From NCBI GenBank assembly GCA_013176395.1, contig JABMLP010000030.1, forward strand, positions 186,001 to 250,000: a DNA stretch of 64,000 nt. The letters run 5' to 3'. Below, in pieces: positions 33,610-46,183 of this stretch (the stretch's first letter is position 1; each line of letters opens with the position of its first letter). This DNA comes from Venturia oleaginea (lineage: Eukaryota; Ascomycota; Dothideomycetes; Venturiales; Venturiaceae). The notes below the pieces were generated by a model, which saw nothing but the letters and a program-made list of their open reading frames with translations, searched no databases and was not told the origin of the DNA. Made by a program: the position numbers and the translations under genes.

Positions 33610-34029
33610 TTGATGAGATTGAGCAATTATGATGATGAGAAGATTCGTATCGTATCCCGGTTAGGAAGTGTAATAGATATATACTTCTGGTTGATGCATC
33701 AGGTTGGGAAAAAAGTCTTCATTTCCCTGGCAAATAGGGGTGGCGTAGTGCCTGCCAGCGAGATTGTGTTGTCCGCAGAGTCTCCGAACATGCGCAATAC
33801 CTCCCGGATCCGTTTCTTTAACACAACCGGGCCCATGGTACCATCCGGCGCAGAGGAAGAAACATGGTGGTTCGACCCTGATCCCATGATGCCAGAACAC
33901 GAGCTGGGATACAAGCGAATGATGAACTCGGACTGCTATAAAAGAATCAGGAACGACGTTCACTGCGTGTATGAGAAAATTAAAAAGGAGGCTCACAAAT
34001 TATCCAGCGAACAGGTTTGCAGAGTGTGA
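33610..34029 (+). CDS. hypothetical 139-aa ORF, possibly part of a decayed gene
   Basis: An open frame of 139 codons with ordinary amino-acid composition, acidic/tryptophan-containing middle (EEETWWFDPDPMM) and a Cys-containing end. After the stop another frame continues with protein-like sequence (CDKSYKCVKDFERGPRAIEM, then WMFGDPLLPRKQNEVIAQIC) up to about 34390. This suggests a longer gene broken by a frameshift or an unrecognised intron. No family is recognised. Confidence 0.3.
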   Translation: MMRLSNYDDEKIRIVSRLGSVIDIYFWLMHQVGKKVFISLANRGGVVPASEIVLSAESPNMRNTSRIRFFNTTGPMVPSGAEEETWWFDPDPMMPEHELGYKRMMNSDCYKRIRNDVHCVYEKIKKEAHKLSSEQVCRV

Positions 34030-35443
34030 CAAGAGCTACAAGTGCGTAAAGGACTTTGAACGAGGGCCGAGGGCAATCGAGATGGTGGGAGAGAGGGTTA
34101 AATTATGGGAAGCAGAGAAAGAATGAGAGGATTATTTGTGGATGTTTGGAGACCCGCTTCTCCCCAGAAAACAGAATGAGGTGATAGCTCAAATATGTCG
34201 ACATATAATGTGGAGTGGGTTTTCGTACATCCCAAGGACTGCAACTTTTTGGCAGCAGAGTTGCAGAGTTGATTCTCCAGTAAGACGAACTATGGAAAAG
34301 AAAGTTACTCCTTTCCTCATGAGTCGCGCGTTCCCTCCTTGCCCTTTTCTTCTGGCAAAAAGATTAGTCTCGAGGGGGGTTCAACTTTAGAATCTGCAGT
34401 TTTCATTCTATTCCCAGTCGTACCCAATCAGATTATCAGAACAATTTTGAAGTCTTGCGAGTTTTCGCAGTGCCGCTTTCCGAGATAAAACTTCCACTCA
34501 GATCTTTGCGATGCTAGGTTCCTGATCACGGGAAGGAGACATGTCGACGGGTAACAGCGAGCACCAGAACTCAGGATCTTCTTCTAGTCTGGTCCTCCTG
34601 TCTCCTGGTCGATCAGATCTGGTTTGTAAAGTGACCTAGCTTCCAAGACGCGAGCCCATAAAGCAAGATTGCAAAACTCCAGATCCACGAGCAGCAAGCC
34701 CAATTCAGCGCTGAAGAAATCTGCAGGCTTCAGACCGAAGTCGAGCACCTCCAAGCCTATGGCCAAGAAGCCGAGGTCCCTGACCCGGAAGAGGAGAAAG
34801 CAGCAGCGAACTCGAAGCCCAAGTCGAGTCGTCCATGATCAGCTGGTGGAGGAGCGTTGTCGTAATAGAGGGAATAAGAGTTGGAGAGAAAGGCAAAGGG
34901 AAACTTGAAGAGAGAAGAGGCAGGTAGCGTGACTGCCAAGAAGCGGATCTTGATTGGCCAAAGCTCAATGAAGCTCTTCGATGCAGAGCAGAGAAATCGG
35001 AAAGTATTCTTCACCCGGCAGAAACTGTAAATCTCATTGAAACTCCTCGTCTTGCCATTGCGCTCCACTGGCTACCTTCCAGTGGCTGGGACAGACTTCA
35101 AGGACCAGTGGCTTAGCGAGATGGTGATGGCGCATACCTTGTGCTCCTTATTCGCCTATGGAGGCCGTCTGTATCTGCCTACATGAGTGCTCCACCAGCT
35201 TACTCTTCGCGTACATCTCCTCTTCATTCTCGTTTGCGGCTCCAAATATTTTCTAGAATTCGACTGTCCTTCGCTTGCTGCTCCTACTCGATAGTCTGCA
35301 AATCCCCTGCGTGCTTGCTGTGGACTGAGGCTCAACTAAAGCCACCGCAATTGGGTCAGAAGAACTTTGTAGGAGTTCAAATTCTATATTTCGAATACTA
35401 TTTGGACTGACTGGTTGTGCTCATATAGTACACACGACGCAAC
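34030..35443. other. intergenic with possible coding remnants
   Basis: Around 34650-34840 one plus frame gives a short coiled-coil-like peptide (KIAKLQIHEQQAQFSAEEIC onward) ending at a stop after an acidic/lysine tail. The following frames are broken. It may be a remnant of a lost gene; nothing else is supportable. Confidence 0.35.
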
Positions 35444-38400
35444 ATGGCTGAGACGTCCTCGCCATCGTTCGAAGACCTTCGCGACTCGCTTCACAGCAGA
35501 CTTCTCGAAAGACTCCGACCCAACAAAGACGACCTTGAACGATTCATACCAATTGGTGCGGCTAAGGATACTCTAAAAAATGATAAGCTTCGTCAGTTGT
35601 TTCGCTGTGCAGCTTGCGAGCTCAAGGATCTGGATTTGGACGAGAACATCTTCGCGTTGAGAATCGAGAAGCGGCATCTACACGACTTTCTCGCCGTCCT
35701 CATATACTCGCGCTGTGCCCTGCGAGACTTCAAAACATTTTTCGTCAAGCTCGTTGCTACAGCAGACCAAAGCTGGCCCGTGAAGAGCAATACTGGCAGA
35801 AATTTCTCCGAGCTACCACTGTTGTCCAACGAGATAAGAGAAGTTCTGAACGACGAAGTCGTGGCGGACTCTTTCAAGAACAGTCAATCATTCTTCTGCC
35901 CGGTTGTTTTGAAGAAAGATGAGGAGGTGGCATACGAGCGTCCTTGTCCTCTCCCATACTTGTCTAAAGAACCGAGGGGGAAAGGCTCCTTCGCGAAGGT
36001 GTTTGCTGTGAATGTTGCTGCCGGCCACTTCATTGACGGAGACATGTCGAACAGGAAAGATCTACTGATTGCTTGCAAAGAGTACAAATTCGTGCCATCA
36101 TCGAAAGATACTTCTCACGAGCAGGAACGGGCTGTGATGCTTGAGATTTTACGCACTCCGATGAAACACGACAACATCCTGGAAAGCTATGGGAGCTTGA
36201 GGATGGATGATACCTACAGTCTGTTCATGCCGCTTGCAGAATGCGATCTCTGGGATTGGATGATTAAGGAAAATCCATTGGCGCCAACGACCGTGGCACA
36301 CAAGGCCGAAATCCTTAATTACGCGGCTTGGCTGGCTTCTGGACTTGCATTCCTACACGACGAGCTAGTTACCCTTGATTCTGCTTCCCAAAGCTGTTTT
36401 CATTTGGATGTCAAGCCGCGCAACATACTTGTTGTCAAGCATCCGGGAGAAACTCTGGTGCGTTGGAAGTTGAGCGATTTTAACATGTCACGCGTGAAAG
36501 GTAGGGTTCAAAGACCATTCAACACTCCGCAACAACCTCGTCGGACAAAGACCTTCTCTGAGACAGTTCGCCATCTCAGCGTGGGTTTTCTGTTCAAGGA
36601 AGTCAACGGTACCGAACCTTTGCGTGCAGACTCCACCATCAATCGTCGAGGAGATGGTACCTACATCGCTCCGGAAGCTTTGGTCGATTTTGGTGGCAAG
36701 GTGGGAGCACATAGCGACACATGGTCACTTGGCTGTGTACTAGCAGTCGTTTATACCTACCTTGACGGAGGCGAACAGTCCGTGTCGGAATTTTCCAATC
36801 GCCGTGACCAAAAAACTGAAGATGACCGCTTCTTCTCCCAGGTGGCGCCGAGGAACACCCGAAGACCGCCTCGCTTGAATGACGCCGTAGAAAAGTGGCT
36901 GAAAGAGCTATGCATGAACGCAAGAAAGCGAGATCAGAGTGTGAAAATTGTAGGGAAGTCAGAGAGAGCCATCGTCAAGAAAATGACCGATTTCCTCAAG
37001 AACGAAGTCTTGATCATTAATCCAGACAGACGAGCCAAAGCGAAGAAAGTGCACGAAGAGCTCAGACAAACCTACCGCGAGTACCTTGAGCTAGCAGAGG
37101 AGATAAAACAACTTAAAACTAGCCTCCAGGATGTCAAAAGTCCTAAGACGCAACATTTCTTGAGGACCTTAATTTCAAACCGGCGAAACGGGCAAGGTCA
37201 TCCAAACCTGCTCAGTGAAAGCTATCATTTCTTGAATCTAGGTTTGGATCCTGGGGCCCGGAGCTGCCACTTCTCTCCATCTGCAGCAGCGTTGGCCTAT
37301 GTGTACGAGAATGAGCTCAAGGTTTACTCAATCATAGAGATAGCGCAAACCCACGATAAGGATGCGTTGATCGATCTGGATGGCGAGTGCCGACCTCTGA
37401 GGGGCTCCTGGGGCGCCATTGCGCTTTCTGATGAGTACATAATTGCGACCACTAATCGCTTCCTGTTCGAGGTGAGTGTTGACAGAGGAGCTGACCTTTG
37501 GCGACGAACGACGCTGATGATGGCAACGCTACAGTTCTATGTCTATCAAGTATCGAATAGCTCCTCACAGTTTGGCAGCCTAAAAAGACAGCAACATTAT
37601 GTCATGACAGGACCCCGAATATCTCAGCTGGCCATTTCGCCTGACAGCACCTATATTGCATTTGTCACATATGACAGCGTCAACGAAAAGAGGCCCGGGC
37701 TCCTGATAGTCACAACCCTACACGAGGTCATGTCATGGAAAGATAGCGAGTATGATATAGCTGCGCACACCTCAGATGTCCAGAAAGCTTATCTCTCGCG
37801 TAATAGTCTTCTTGCGGATCCTCGTCGTGACTCCAATGGCTCTTCTTCTATTCAGTCAGCATTCTCGAGGATGTCGAAGCTCTCACGTACCATGCAACAG
37901 CCACTTACAGTGTGTGCCGATGATGTACTGGACTTGCGATTCTCCAAGGACAATGCTCTTTTTATCGTACTCCAACCAGAGCAGACTGTATCGAGGAGGA
38001 GCTCGCAAATACCCATCTTTATCTGGTCTTCGAGATCTCTCTTGGCCCGCGCAAATAAAGACGTGATAGAGTTCACTATCGAACACGATGTGAGAGCTAA
38101 CTTTGCGTTTTGTACATTGTACGTTTTCGCTGACCATGGAATAAGGGGCAAACCGACACTATCGCTCCACTTTTCACTTCGATGACAACCCAATCCCGTG
38201 CCTTGGGTTGTACCGTGATCTCTCAGCGCAAACACCTGCTTACTTTGTCTCAGGAAGCAACTGATGATGAGAATCCAAGGCTACAAGCTACACAAAATCG
38301 CATCGAAGGCAACCTAATGGTAAAAGTACTCTTGGACGATGCCGACAGGATTTTCTGCTTTGGGACGAAACAGACGACCACTCCGTTATGGCTGTTCAAG

Positions 38401-38586
38401 GTCGATCCGCCTAACAAGCGAAGGAAAGAAATAATCGCGAAGCCCTTGACAGAGCTTGATGGACTGAATGACAAAACCAAGTTCACGGCCGCCATCCTCA
38501 AGGTTTCTGGAGAGCAAGATAGCATTGTTGTTGCGACACATGACGGCAGACTATTCCAGATACCATTGCCGAACAGAGACGGATGA
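35444..38586 (+). CDS. large fungal protein kinase-like protein with C-terminal propeller
   Basis: Two exons, 35444-38089 and 38146-38586, give 1,028 aa; the 56-bp intron (GTGAGA, CGCTGAC, AAG) restores one frame. Residues 1-175 are an uncharacterised helical region. The kinase domain spans about 175-560: glycine loop GKGSFAKVF (about 178), lysine in ACKEYK (about 211), catalytic loop HLDVKPRNIL (about 320), metal-binding LSDFNMSR (about 342) and GTYIAPEAL (about 405). The Asp, Lys and Asn needed for catalysis are present, but HRD reads HLD and DFG reads DFN. From about 600, repeated segments such as FSPSAAALAYVYENELKVYS and LAISPDSTYIAFVTYD look like WD40-type blades. A cytoplasmic signalling kinase is inferred; the substrate is unknown. 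Confidence 0.85.
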
Positions 38587-38603
38587 ATATAGATCAAGTT
38601 CAT

Positions 38604-40247
38604 TCACACTTCCGGCGACGATACCGCTTTTACTCCTTGCAAACGTCTCCTCAGCCCCGCGAATCGACTAACCATGTTTGTCTCATCGTTTTCTTCAGGC
38701 TTCTCGGTTTCGATCGAAGCTAGGACTTCCATCGACTTGTCGCTCCTCTCTGGCCTAGTCACGAAGAAGTACAGCATGCCAGTCGCCCCGGTCAATGCAA
38801 CTGAGCTGAGCACGTATATCCACACCATCGGTGAAGCTTTCAGATGAAGGGTCTCGCCATCCATCACGAAGAAGTTCATCCCAAAGAATGTCTGCAGTTT
38901 AAAAAGTTAGCACCGAGTCCTCACTGAGGTGGTAAAGAGGCACCTACGGCAACGAATGACCAGGGCAGATAGAACACTGTCAGAATCGTCAAAAAGACAG
39001 CAGATTTGGTTAACCGCAACATGCTGTGGTTTTGTTCTTGGGCGACCACTTGGTTCTTGAAAGCAAGAGTGTTGGATAAAAGTTGTGCTGTGCTTTCGCA
39101 TCTTCGCTGCAGGAAGTATGCATTCCGTGAGAAGCCGGCGCAAGCCTTTCTCTTGTTCTCGATATCTCTTTCTGACATTCTTCTTTCCTCGTGCGTGATG
39201 GTTCGCGCTGTGGTCAAGGTCTTGAGAAGGCCTTTGAGCTCTCCCAGGACGTCAGTATAATTTAAAAGGATGCTACTAAGGGGCAAAAATCTGCTTTCAA
39301 GGAATTGCAATTTCCCCAAAGTTTCGTGGTTGATGCGGAGCGGTTCCTCGATGAACGTGGCAACGGTTGTGTTCGCCTGTGTTATTAGTGACATTATAAT
39401 TCGTTGACTTGGAAGGTACTCACTATTGGCAGGATGATAGTTTCAAATGCTTTCAAATATTCTCGCCATTGCATCAAATACGATTGATGAATGACGGCAT
39501 GCAGCCATAACGGATTATTGTTGATCTTTGCTTGCTCATCTTGCAAACACCTCCAGACTCGGTTTTCTGCCAACGCCTCGGGTGCAGCGTTCACCAGAAG
39601 CCATAGGCTTTGATTGGTTTTGATGTTCAGCTTTTGGTAGATTCCCATCTGTCTAATCACCCAGGGCTCGTTTGCTCGGCCTTTAAATTCGGGATACCGG
39701 AATGTGTAAAACATTTCTTTGCCATGATCAGCATTGATCCGGACTCGGCCTTTCATAACTCACCATAGGAATCGCCAGTCCGAAACATGGTGAATGGAAC
39801 ACAATGACCTTGCTCCTGCTCCGTTCTCCGATAGTAGAAGGATTGTGGCACCTCGAGGAAAGAGGCGTCTATTTCGTGGTGCTGAATGATTCTTTCCATC
39901 ATTGGCTTCGTCACCTGCAACGGAGCCCATGAATTTATTTGGCACATAGAACTACACGTAAATATCAGCATAAATTCAATCCTGACAGATCAAAAGATGT
40001 CCCACATAATTCGGCAGCTATAATTACCGTTTGTAGCCTCGTTGACATAATGGTTAAAATTATCTAAGCTCTGGAATGCCTCCGCGCGAGGAATGACTGG
40101 CGACTGAGTCGATCTCGGAAGGTCTATCAGCCGCACAGATTCTTTCATGGTAGTAACAAAGCATTTCTCAGAATTGTGCATCGTGGTCCAGTAATGGTCG
40201 GAATTCGTGCTAGCTCCGGAGACATTGCTTGCACGGGGTATTTGCAT
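38604..40247 (-). CDS. CorA-like metal ion transporter protein
   Basis: Five exons, 40247-40006, 39951-39764, 39716-39424, 39376-38948 and 38891-38604, give 479 aa. The first intron (GTGGGA, TGCTGAT, GTGTAG) removes an in-frame TGA and joins SCRI to SMCQINSWAPL, as expected for this fungal family. A long cytoplasmic part (MERIIQHHEIDASFLEVPQS, FYTFRYPEFKG, WVIRQMGIYQK) is followed by a helical stalk, then a membrane segment (AVFLTILTVFYLPWSFVA), the FFGMNFF loop containing the CorA GMN signature, and a second membrane segment. It probably transports Mg2+ or another divalent cation at the plasma membrane. Its stop codon is 17 bp from that of the convergent kinase gene. Confidence 0.9.
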
Positions 40248-40718
40248 TTTTCCAAGTTGGGTCTTGAGTCAGATGGAAAAATTGATGGCTATTTGGACTG
40301 AAATCTAGGTACTCGATAATCTTTCATCACAGCGAGGCCGACTCGAGGGCTGTGCATTACTCGCTGACACTTTGCTTCGCCCCGCTTACCTCCGGATAAT
40401 CACACGCGAACACACAACCACGCAGCTGGAAACGAGAGCGCCCCTGCTTCGCCCGAGGCGCATCAATCATGTGGAACCGGCCGTCGCTCTTCTGCAACGA
40501 TGGATGTCAGCCTCAGCGCTTCGGGAATGGGATTGGGCCCTCCCACTGCAGTTCTTCCTGCAAGACGAACATTAGCCCTCCATCCTCAGTATCATCAAGG
40601 ACCGGTACTTGGAAGAGCCTTACCTCGGTGAGTAAACGCGGCACATTGAAATTCCATTGGTCTTCCTTCAACTTGCCTCCCATCAGCTCGGTTTAAACAG
40701 GATGACACAACAAGCCGC
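40248..40718. other. intergenic
   Basis: Promoter side of the CorA-like gene. Short plus-strand frames (40372-40575, 40469-40696) show no recognised domain. Confidence 0.4.
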
Positions 40719-41245
40719 TCATACTCTGATCCTGAAGTCTGCCTGCTTCACATTCGGGAACAGCTCGACAAGCAAGGCTTTGAGCTGTTCTTTGTCAAGG
40801 TATCGATTCGGCTCGTTTTGAGTGATGAGAACGATTTTTGAAGAGCCGGACATTAGGATGGAGGTGATGGGTTGATGATTATGAGTATGTCTGCTTTACT
40901 TGCTTTTTGCGTTTCCTTCCATCCAGTCGGACTCCTAAATAACCAGGATATGATATATTTCGCTGTCACGGGCCAAATTGATAGGGTCTCATCCATGATA
41001 GGTGCTGGGAGGACGGCCCGGCACCACTTTCCGGTCTTCAGGTTGTGACTTGCCGTTGTCTTTGATATGTTCGTTTGAGTTTGCTCTACCACCACATTTT
41101 CTGGCCGTCTGTTTAACAAAGCTTTGCACAGCCATTGTACTCCTTCAACGCGTTTTTGAAGCGCGTTGAGTGACGCTTTCAACCGCGACCGCTGGATTGC
41201 AGGTTTCCATCGACAATTCCTAGGTCTTCTTGGGACCATCCTCAA
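40719..41245 (-). pseudogene. possible gene remnant, unrecognised
   Basis: A 130-codon frame (41245-40853) with a helical region (RLKASLNALQKRVEGVQWL) is followed in another frame by SGSSKIVLITQNEPNRYLD and KEQLKALLVELFPNVKQADF up to a stop at 40719. The two parts look like one protein split by an intron with a weak acceptor or by a frameshift. The family was not recognised. Direction and coding nature are inferred from composition only. Confidence 0.3.
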
Positions 41246-41560
41246 GTGGCCCGTCCCTGCCTGGCCTATTCAAGGCAAGTCTCCGAACGTGCAAGTCCGA
41301 GTGGCGCTCGTGTGCTTCGCTTCGCCTTCCCAGCACCAATAGCGGGAGTCAGGTTATCAGGCAACACGAAAGCGGTATTTCGCTAATCGAAGGTCAGCAC
41401 CTTGTCCTTTAAGGCTTAGTACGGTGTCTCTTTTGAGAACATGCCGCAGAGCCTCTTATCTGAGGTTCTGTATAACATCTAGTCCCTCCAAGCTCGCTGT
41501 TCGTCAATTTTTGCACTTTCGTGACATGAAAAGGCTGTTTTATTCATTTGCACCATCAAT

Positions 41561-44209
41561 ATGAGTAGTAACAGGCCTTCTTCGTGGGCACCCGATTGGA
41601 GCAGATGGTCGTCGCCTGTTGATGCAAACCATATTGTTACCTCAGCGTCAAATGTCACGACTTCAAGCCAACATATATCCAATGGAGGAGAGCAAGAGGT
41701 CGAGATGACTCAAATATCGAGCTTAGTGCCGCAGGTTGATGTAGCCTCGGAGACCCACAGAAATTCCGAGCCCCCACACGTTTTACCAAGCAAGCTAGTT
41801 GTTGTCATCGAGCCTGATCGGGATAGAGATGTCAAGTAGGTCCAGCAATGGAAGTGCAATACGTTCGTCGCTAATCTTCTCCTTTCTAGGCGACGATTGA
41901 GAGGAATCCATGTTTTTGTAAGTTTCAAATGCTGGTTGAAAATGAACAGGCTTACTTATTATATACAGATGATCACGATCAACGGTGTACTTGGAGTCGG
42001 CCTGTATGTACGAGGCGGACTTATACTTCGACTTGGAGGGCCCCTTGCTGTTTTGCTCTCATTCAGCCTGGTCGGCTTTCTTGCTTGGGCTGTTATGCAG
42101 TGTCTCACTGAGATGCTGTGCATCTGGCCCATTTCTGGTGCTTTGATGGTATTCGTGGAAGCTTTTGTTGACAAGGAACTTGGTATCACTGTGGGAGTCG
42201 CTTATTGGTACGTGAAGATTGGCTTATTTTCTAGCTGAAAGTATATGATTCTTACGCTTTGATAGGTTCACCTACTCAATCTCGTTCGCTGCGCTTATTG
42301 TAGCTGTTGCTGGAGAGTCGGACTACTGGGGAACTAAGAAAGGCATCCAAGGCAGCGTCTTGTTTTTCTTGGTCCCCCTCTTCCTAGTTATACTGAATTC
42401 TTTTGGTGTCAAGGTAAGTGCCGAATCAGTTCTTTCCAAAAATTCTGTATTGATGTCAAGCTAAGATTCGAGATAGTGGTATGGTCGGTTTGAAGTCATG
42501 GCTGGGACCCTCAAGCTGTTATTCTTATTGATCATAATTGTCGTCATGATCTTGGTGAACCAGGGAGGTAAGTTATCATAGTCAGACTTGGTGTAGATTC
42601 TTGCTGAAAGACGGCATAGTTGGTGGCGCACCTGCCATACAAAATACACGTAAGTTAGAGATTGTGTACATTTCTGATCGAAATTTCAAGCTTAAAGCAA
42701 CAGGATATCCGGACACTGTCGCAGTTTATGACCATGGTGTCGCTAAGAACTGGGCCATAGCCTTCATGTACGTTCATACACCAAACCACTAGATCATCGC
42801 CTAAGTCATCGCAGAATGTCACTTTCAATCGCGACTTTTGCATTTGTAGGCGTGGAGATACCTGCGGCATGTGCACTAGAGGCACAAGCGCCTCGCACGA
42901 GGAGATCTCCCACCCATAAAATAGATGACCAGGATCGGAACCAAAGGCACGACCAAGACCAAGAACAAGCGAGGATACGCAAAAGTGCAATTGCCGCTAC
43001 GGTCAAGAATTCAGCGATCTGGATCCCATTCCTCGCTGCTCTCTGCTATGTTATTGCTGGAACAATGGTCACCGTGAATGTTCGCTGGAACTCTTGCTCA
43101 CTACCTCGCCTGAGCTGGGCAGATCCGTCTGTCAATGATTGCACACTTCCCAATGGGACCTTGATTCAACTAAAGACTGGGCAGGATGCACTAGGTGTCC
43201 ATTTGACGAACAGCACGTCTTCTGCTTTCATCATTTCCACAGCTGAGATGAGCAATACACTGGCAGGAACACTGAACGTATTCCTCATGTTCACGGCATT
43301 GACTTGCGCCAACACCAATCTTTATGTCGCGTCGAGAACTTTGTTCAGTCTGACGAGCAGTCTGGATTCTGGACCGGATGCGAAGTGGTATATTCGCTGT
43401 CTAGCGTGGATTGGGAGGACCAACCACAGATATGTTCCTTTGCGGGCTATGCTCGTCTCCTGTATCTTTGCGTGGATTCCATTTCTATACCTCTCGAACA
43501 AGAACGGGCCAAATACTAGCATTAGCATTGTGAGTCTCACATCTCATAGTACATCATCCTAGATTATTCGCTGCTAACAAATCAATCAGATTCTTGACGT
43601 CCTCTCGGAGATGGGCTCTGTCGGCGTTGTGTGTGTCTGGGCTTGCATCTGCTGGGCCTATATCCGCTACTACAATTGGTGAGTTCCATATTATCAAAAA
43701 AACCATTCTTACGCAGTTACTAATAGAGCAAAGCATCAACCTCGAAACCAACAAAGACGCCCTCATCAGCGTTCCCAGAATCCGACGCTGGCACTACGGC
43801 ACCCGAGAAGATCCAGACGACTATCCCTACCGAAGCCACTCCCAACCTCTCCTCGCCCACCTCGCCCTCCTCGGCTGTATATTCATCCTCGTCGTATCAA
43901 GTCAAGCCGCTCTATGGAACGGATTCCACATCGAAGCCTTCCTATCTGCGTACTTGGCTGTAAGTCCACTCCCCTATTCATAACTCGTCGCAGATACTGG
44001 CTGATATGCGATAGCCGATTTGCTTCCTCGTCCTGTGGATCATCCTGAAATTGATGAGGAAAGGGGAGTGGCGGCTCGTTAATTTGTCGAATGGGCCTGA
44101 GGTAGCTGTTATTCTGAAGAATTTGCACGGTGTTAGTTTTCGAAGTAATCAGGCTTTGCCTAATCGGAGGACCGAGGGTAGTTTTAGGAATCTTTGGGGC
44201 TTGATATGA
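41561..44209 (+). CDS. amino-acid permease (APC superfamily, fungal YAT type)
   Basis: Eleven exons: 41561-41835, 41890-41917, 41969-42207, 42266-42413, 42477-42567, 42620-42649, 42704-42767, 42815-43529, 43590-43678, 43734-43959 and 44015-44209. They join in phase to 699 aa. A polar N-terminus of about 95 residues precedes the first membrane helix (MITINGVLGVGLYVRGG), which has the permease GxGxG-like turn. About twelve hydrophobic segments follow, including FTYSISFAALIVAV, the substrate-region segment FAFVGVEIPA and VFLMFTALTCANTNLYVASR. A charged insert of about 30 residues follows the VGVEI helix. It is expected in the plasma membrane as a proton-coupled amino-acid importer; the substrate is unknown. 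Confidence 0.9.
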
Positions 44210-45786
44210 TGTTTCCTATCAATGCTGAAAATGACCTGCTACGCGATCAAGGCTTTGTGCATCCCAACTCGGCATGAATGTACTAGCGTTCCTCCACAAT
44301 GGCTTCATGGTTTTGGTGCAATTCGAACTACACAGTAGCTAAAGAAAGATACTGCTGAATTTTCAAAGCCTCCTACTTCGAGATCCACGGCGTCGCCATT
44401 TTCTCCCAACCTCGAGAATAAAATCTACCAAAAGCGGACCGTGCTCCATCTTCCCGCTGACAGGGTATACGCACGTACGTATTTGGAGAATAGATAGTAA
44501 CCAGGGGCATAAACCTCCCCATGAAAACCACCCGGTGCCTCTTTTCCTTTCCCCAGACGGGGAACCGAACAGAAGCGATTGTGAAAATATATATATATCC
44601 GTACCCCGCTATTACGAGCAGCGGCGTAAGATACGTGCTCGTTTTGTCGTTTGGTAGGAGGGACGGGGTGGGTGGTTGGGAGGCTGGTGGTTGGGAGAGG
44701 CTGGTAGTTGGTAACTAAGTGAACAAGTAAGCCAGCACTTATCCATCCCTCCAATAACCTAAAATATGTACGTCACTTTCTGGATAATAGCACAGACGCT
44801 GCGTCTAACTGGCTAGCATGGAAATGTTTTCGTGGCAAAGCGGCGGGGGATTGGGGCGAGTAGGTAGATTTGAACTCGTGTGTTTTGTAGATGTCTACTT
44901 ACCACAGGAGTAAGACAATGATTTGGATTTTGACTCTTTTGATTGATGGGGGGATTGTATGTATACTAGATTCGTACTCGTCCTTTTCCCTCCCATCGCG
45001 TGGTCAACGTTACAACCGTTGCCATAGCTAGTATATGAATACCGAAACCCGCCACTCCTTCCTTACTTCCTCGCGTTTACCACCGCAGGGCTGTCGTGTC
45101 TCGTCCTCGTCTTGGCATAGAGATAAGCAAAAGCCTTGAGGAGCCAAACGAGGCGTTGTGATTGCTGCGGATATGCCATTGATATTTACCTTTCCATAGT
45201 TGTGTCCCACGTTTTTCCCTGCTGGTGAATTGGTTGATCGGTGAGGCCGAAGATAGGGAGGTGAAGCCGAGTGTGTGAATATTGAGGACGGGAGTTGGGA
45301 GTAGGAAGAGATGTGAGTAGGAAGAGAGTTGGAGGCAGGAAGAGAAAGTAGGCATGGAATTGTTGATCCCATGAGCGGATTGGATATCGTTATATCAAGG
45401 CCTGCCTTAAACTACACTCAACAATGATCCCTATCATGTACCTTATACCTATCCGCATTGCCCATCCATACGGGTTCAATGTCCTTCCAAAAATGTGTAC
45501 GCATACAACTGCCGGCGAAAGGAAATGTCCATACATTGCCACGCGGGATAGTGCCATTATCCAAGTCCAATATCCTCTCTTCCTCTTCGAGCGCAAAATC
45601 CCCGTCCGCGCAAAACTACGACACCGTCCCAAACTTCCCAGAACTAGACCCCGACCTCGACGCACCGGGCCTCTCACTCTTCTTAAACCCAGGCGTCGCT
45701 TCAGAATTCCATATCCGACTCTTGAATCCGGGGAAGGAGGCGTGATTCCATGTTTTTACGAGGACGCTAGAGATGAAGATGATATA
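44210..45786. other. intergenic, no clear gene
   Basis: About 1.6 kb. Two overlapping plus frames at 45424-45807 and 45458-45745 are open. The second ends in a protein-like stretch (NYDTVPNFPELDPDLDAPGL), but no start, splice or homology supports it. A GGTTGGGAGGCTGGT repeat lies near 44670-44710. Confidence 0.4.
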
Positions 45787-46183
45787 TTAGCCAAGCTCAT
45801 TCCATAAGTATAACCATAACTCTCCCCTGAGAAAACCTGGGCAGGGTGGAGTTGTAGGGTAGGGTAACGGTAACATACTTCTGCGTCCGATCCTCATACT
45901 CCTCCCTCCCAACCTCCTTAACACCCACTTTCGCCCCATCCTTGCCAATGAAAATATTCTTCTTCTCCATTTTCTTGACGCCGCGGTCCGCGAGCTCGTT
46001 GCTGAAGATGTACATCTGCATAACACCAAATACATATTAGCATTGTTCCCCTGATCTTTCTTGTCGGTTTATTTTGCGACTCCAACGAATGGGCAGGTAG
46101 CGAACCTGATAACCAAAGTAGGCGAAGACGCCTACGAAGGCGAAGAGGAGGACCAATGGTACTAGTTGTCCTGCTACACCCAT
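45787..46183 (-). CDS. small single-pass membrane protein
   Basis: Three exons, 46183-46106, 46015-45879 and 45826-45787, give 84 aa. Exon 1 is almost entirely a membrane segment (QLVPLVLLFAFVGVFAYFGY). Exon 2 encodes a charged region (NELADRGVKKMEKKNIFIG, then KDGAKVGVKEVGREEYEDRT). The third exon gives GELWLYLWNELG; reading through its 52-bp intron would give a different 25-residue end. Each junction is in phase with GT-AG borders. I recognise no named family; the conserved-looking charged block suggests a real protein. Confidence 0.65.

Noticed and set aside
38090..38185. Kinase-like gene appears to end at 38185 and overlap a second ORF starting at 38182
   Set aside because: A 56-bp intron (38090-38145) with a CGCTGAC branch point joins both frames into one protein, so it is neither a frameshift nor two genes.
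39990..39992. In-frame stop suggesting the CorA-like gene is broken
   Set aside because: A 54-bp intron (40005-39952) with GT-AG ends and a TGCTGAT branch point removes it and joins the conserved SCRI and NSWAPL parts in phase.
45424..45807. 127-codon plus ORF as a gene
   Set aside because: Arginine/proline-rich composition with a competing overlapping frame; no start context, splice partner or family.
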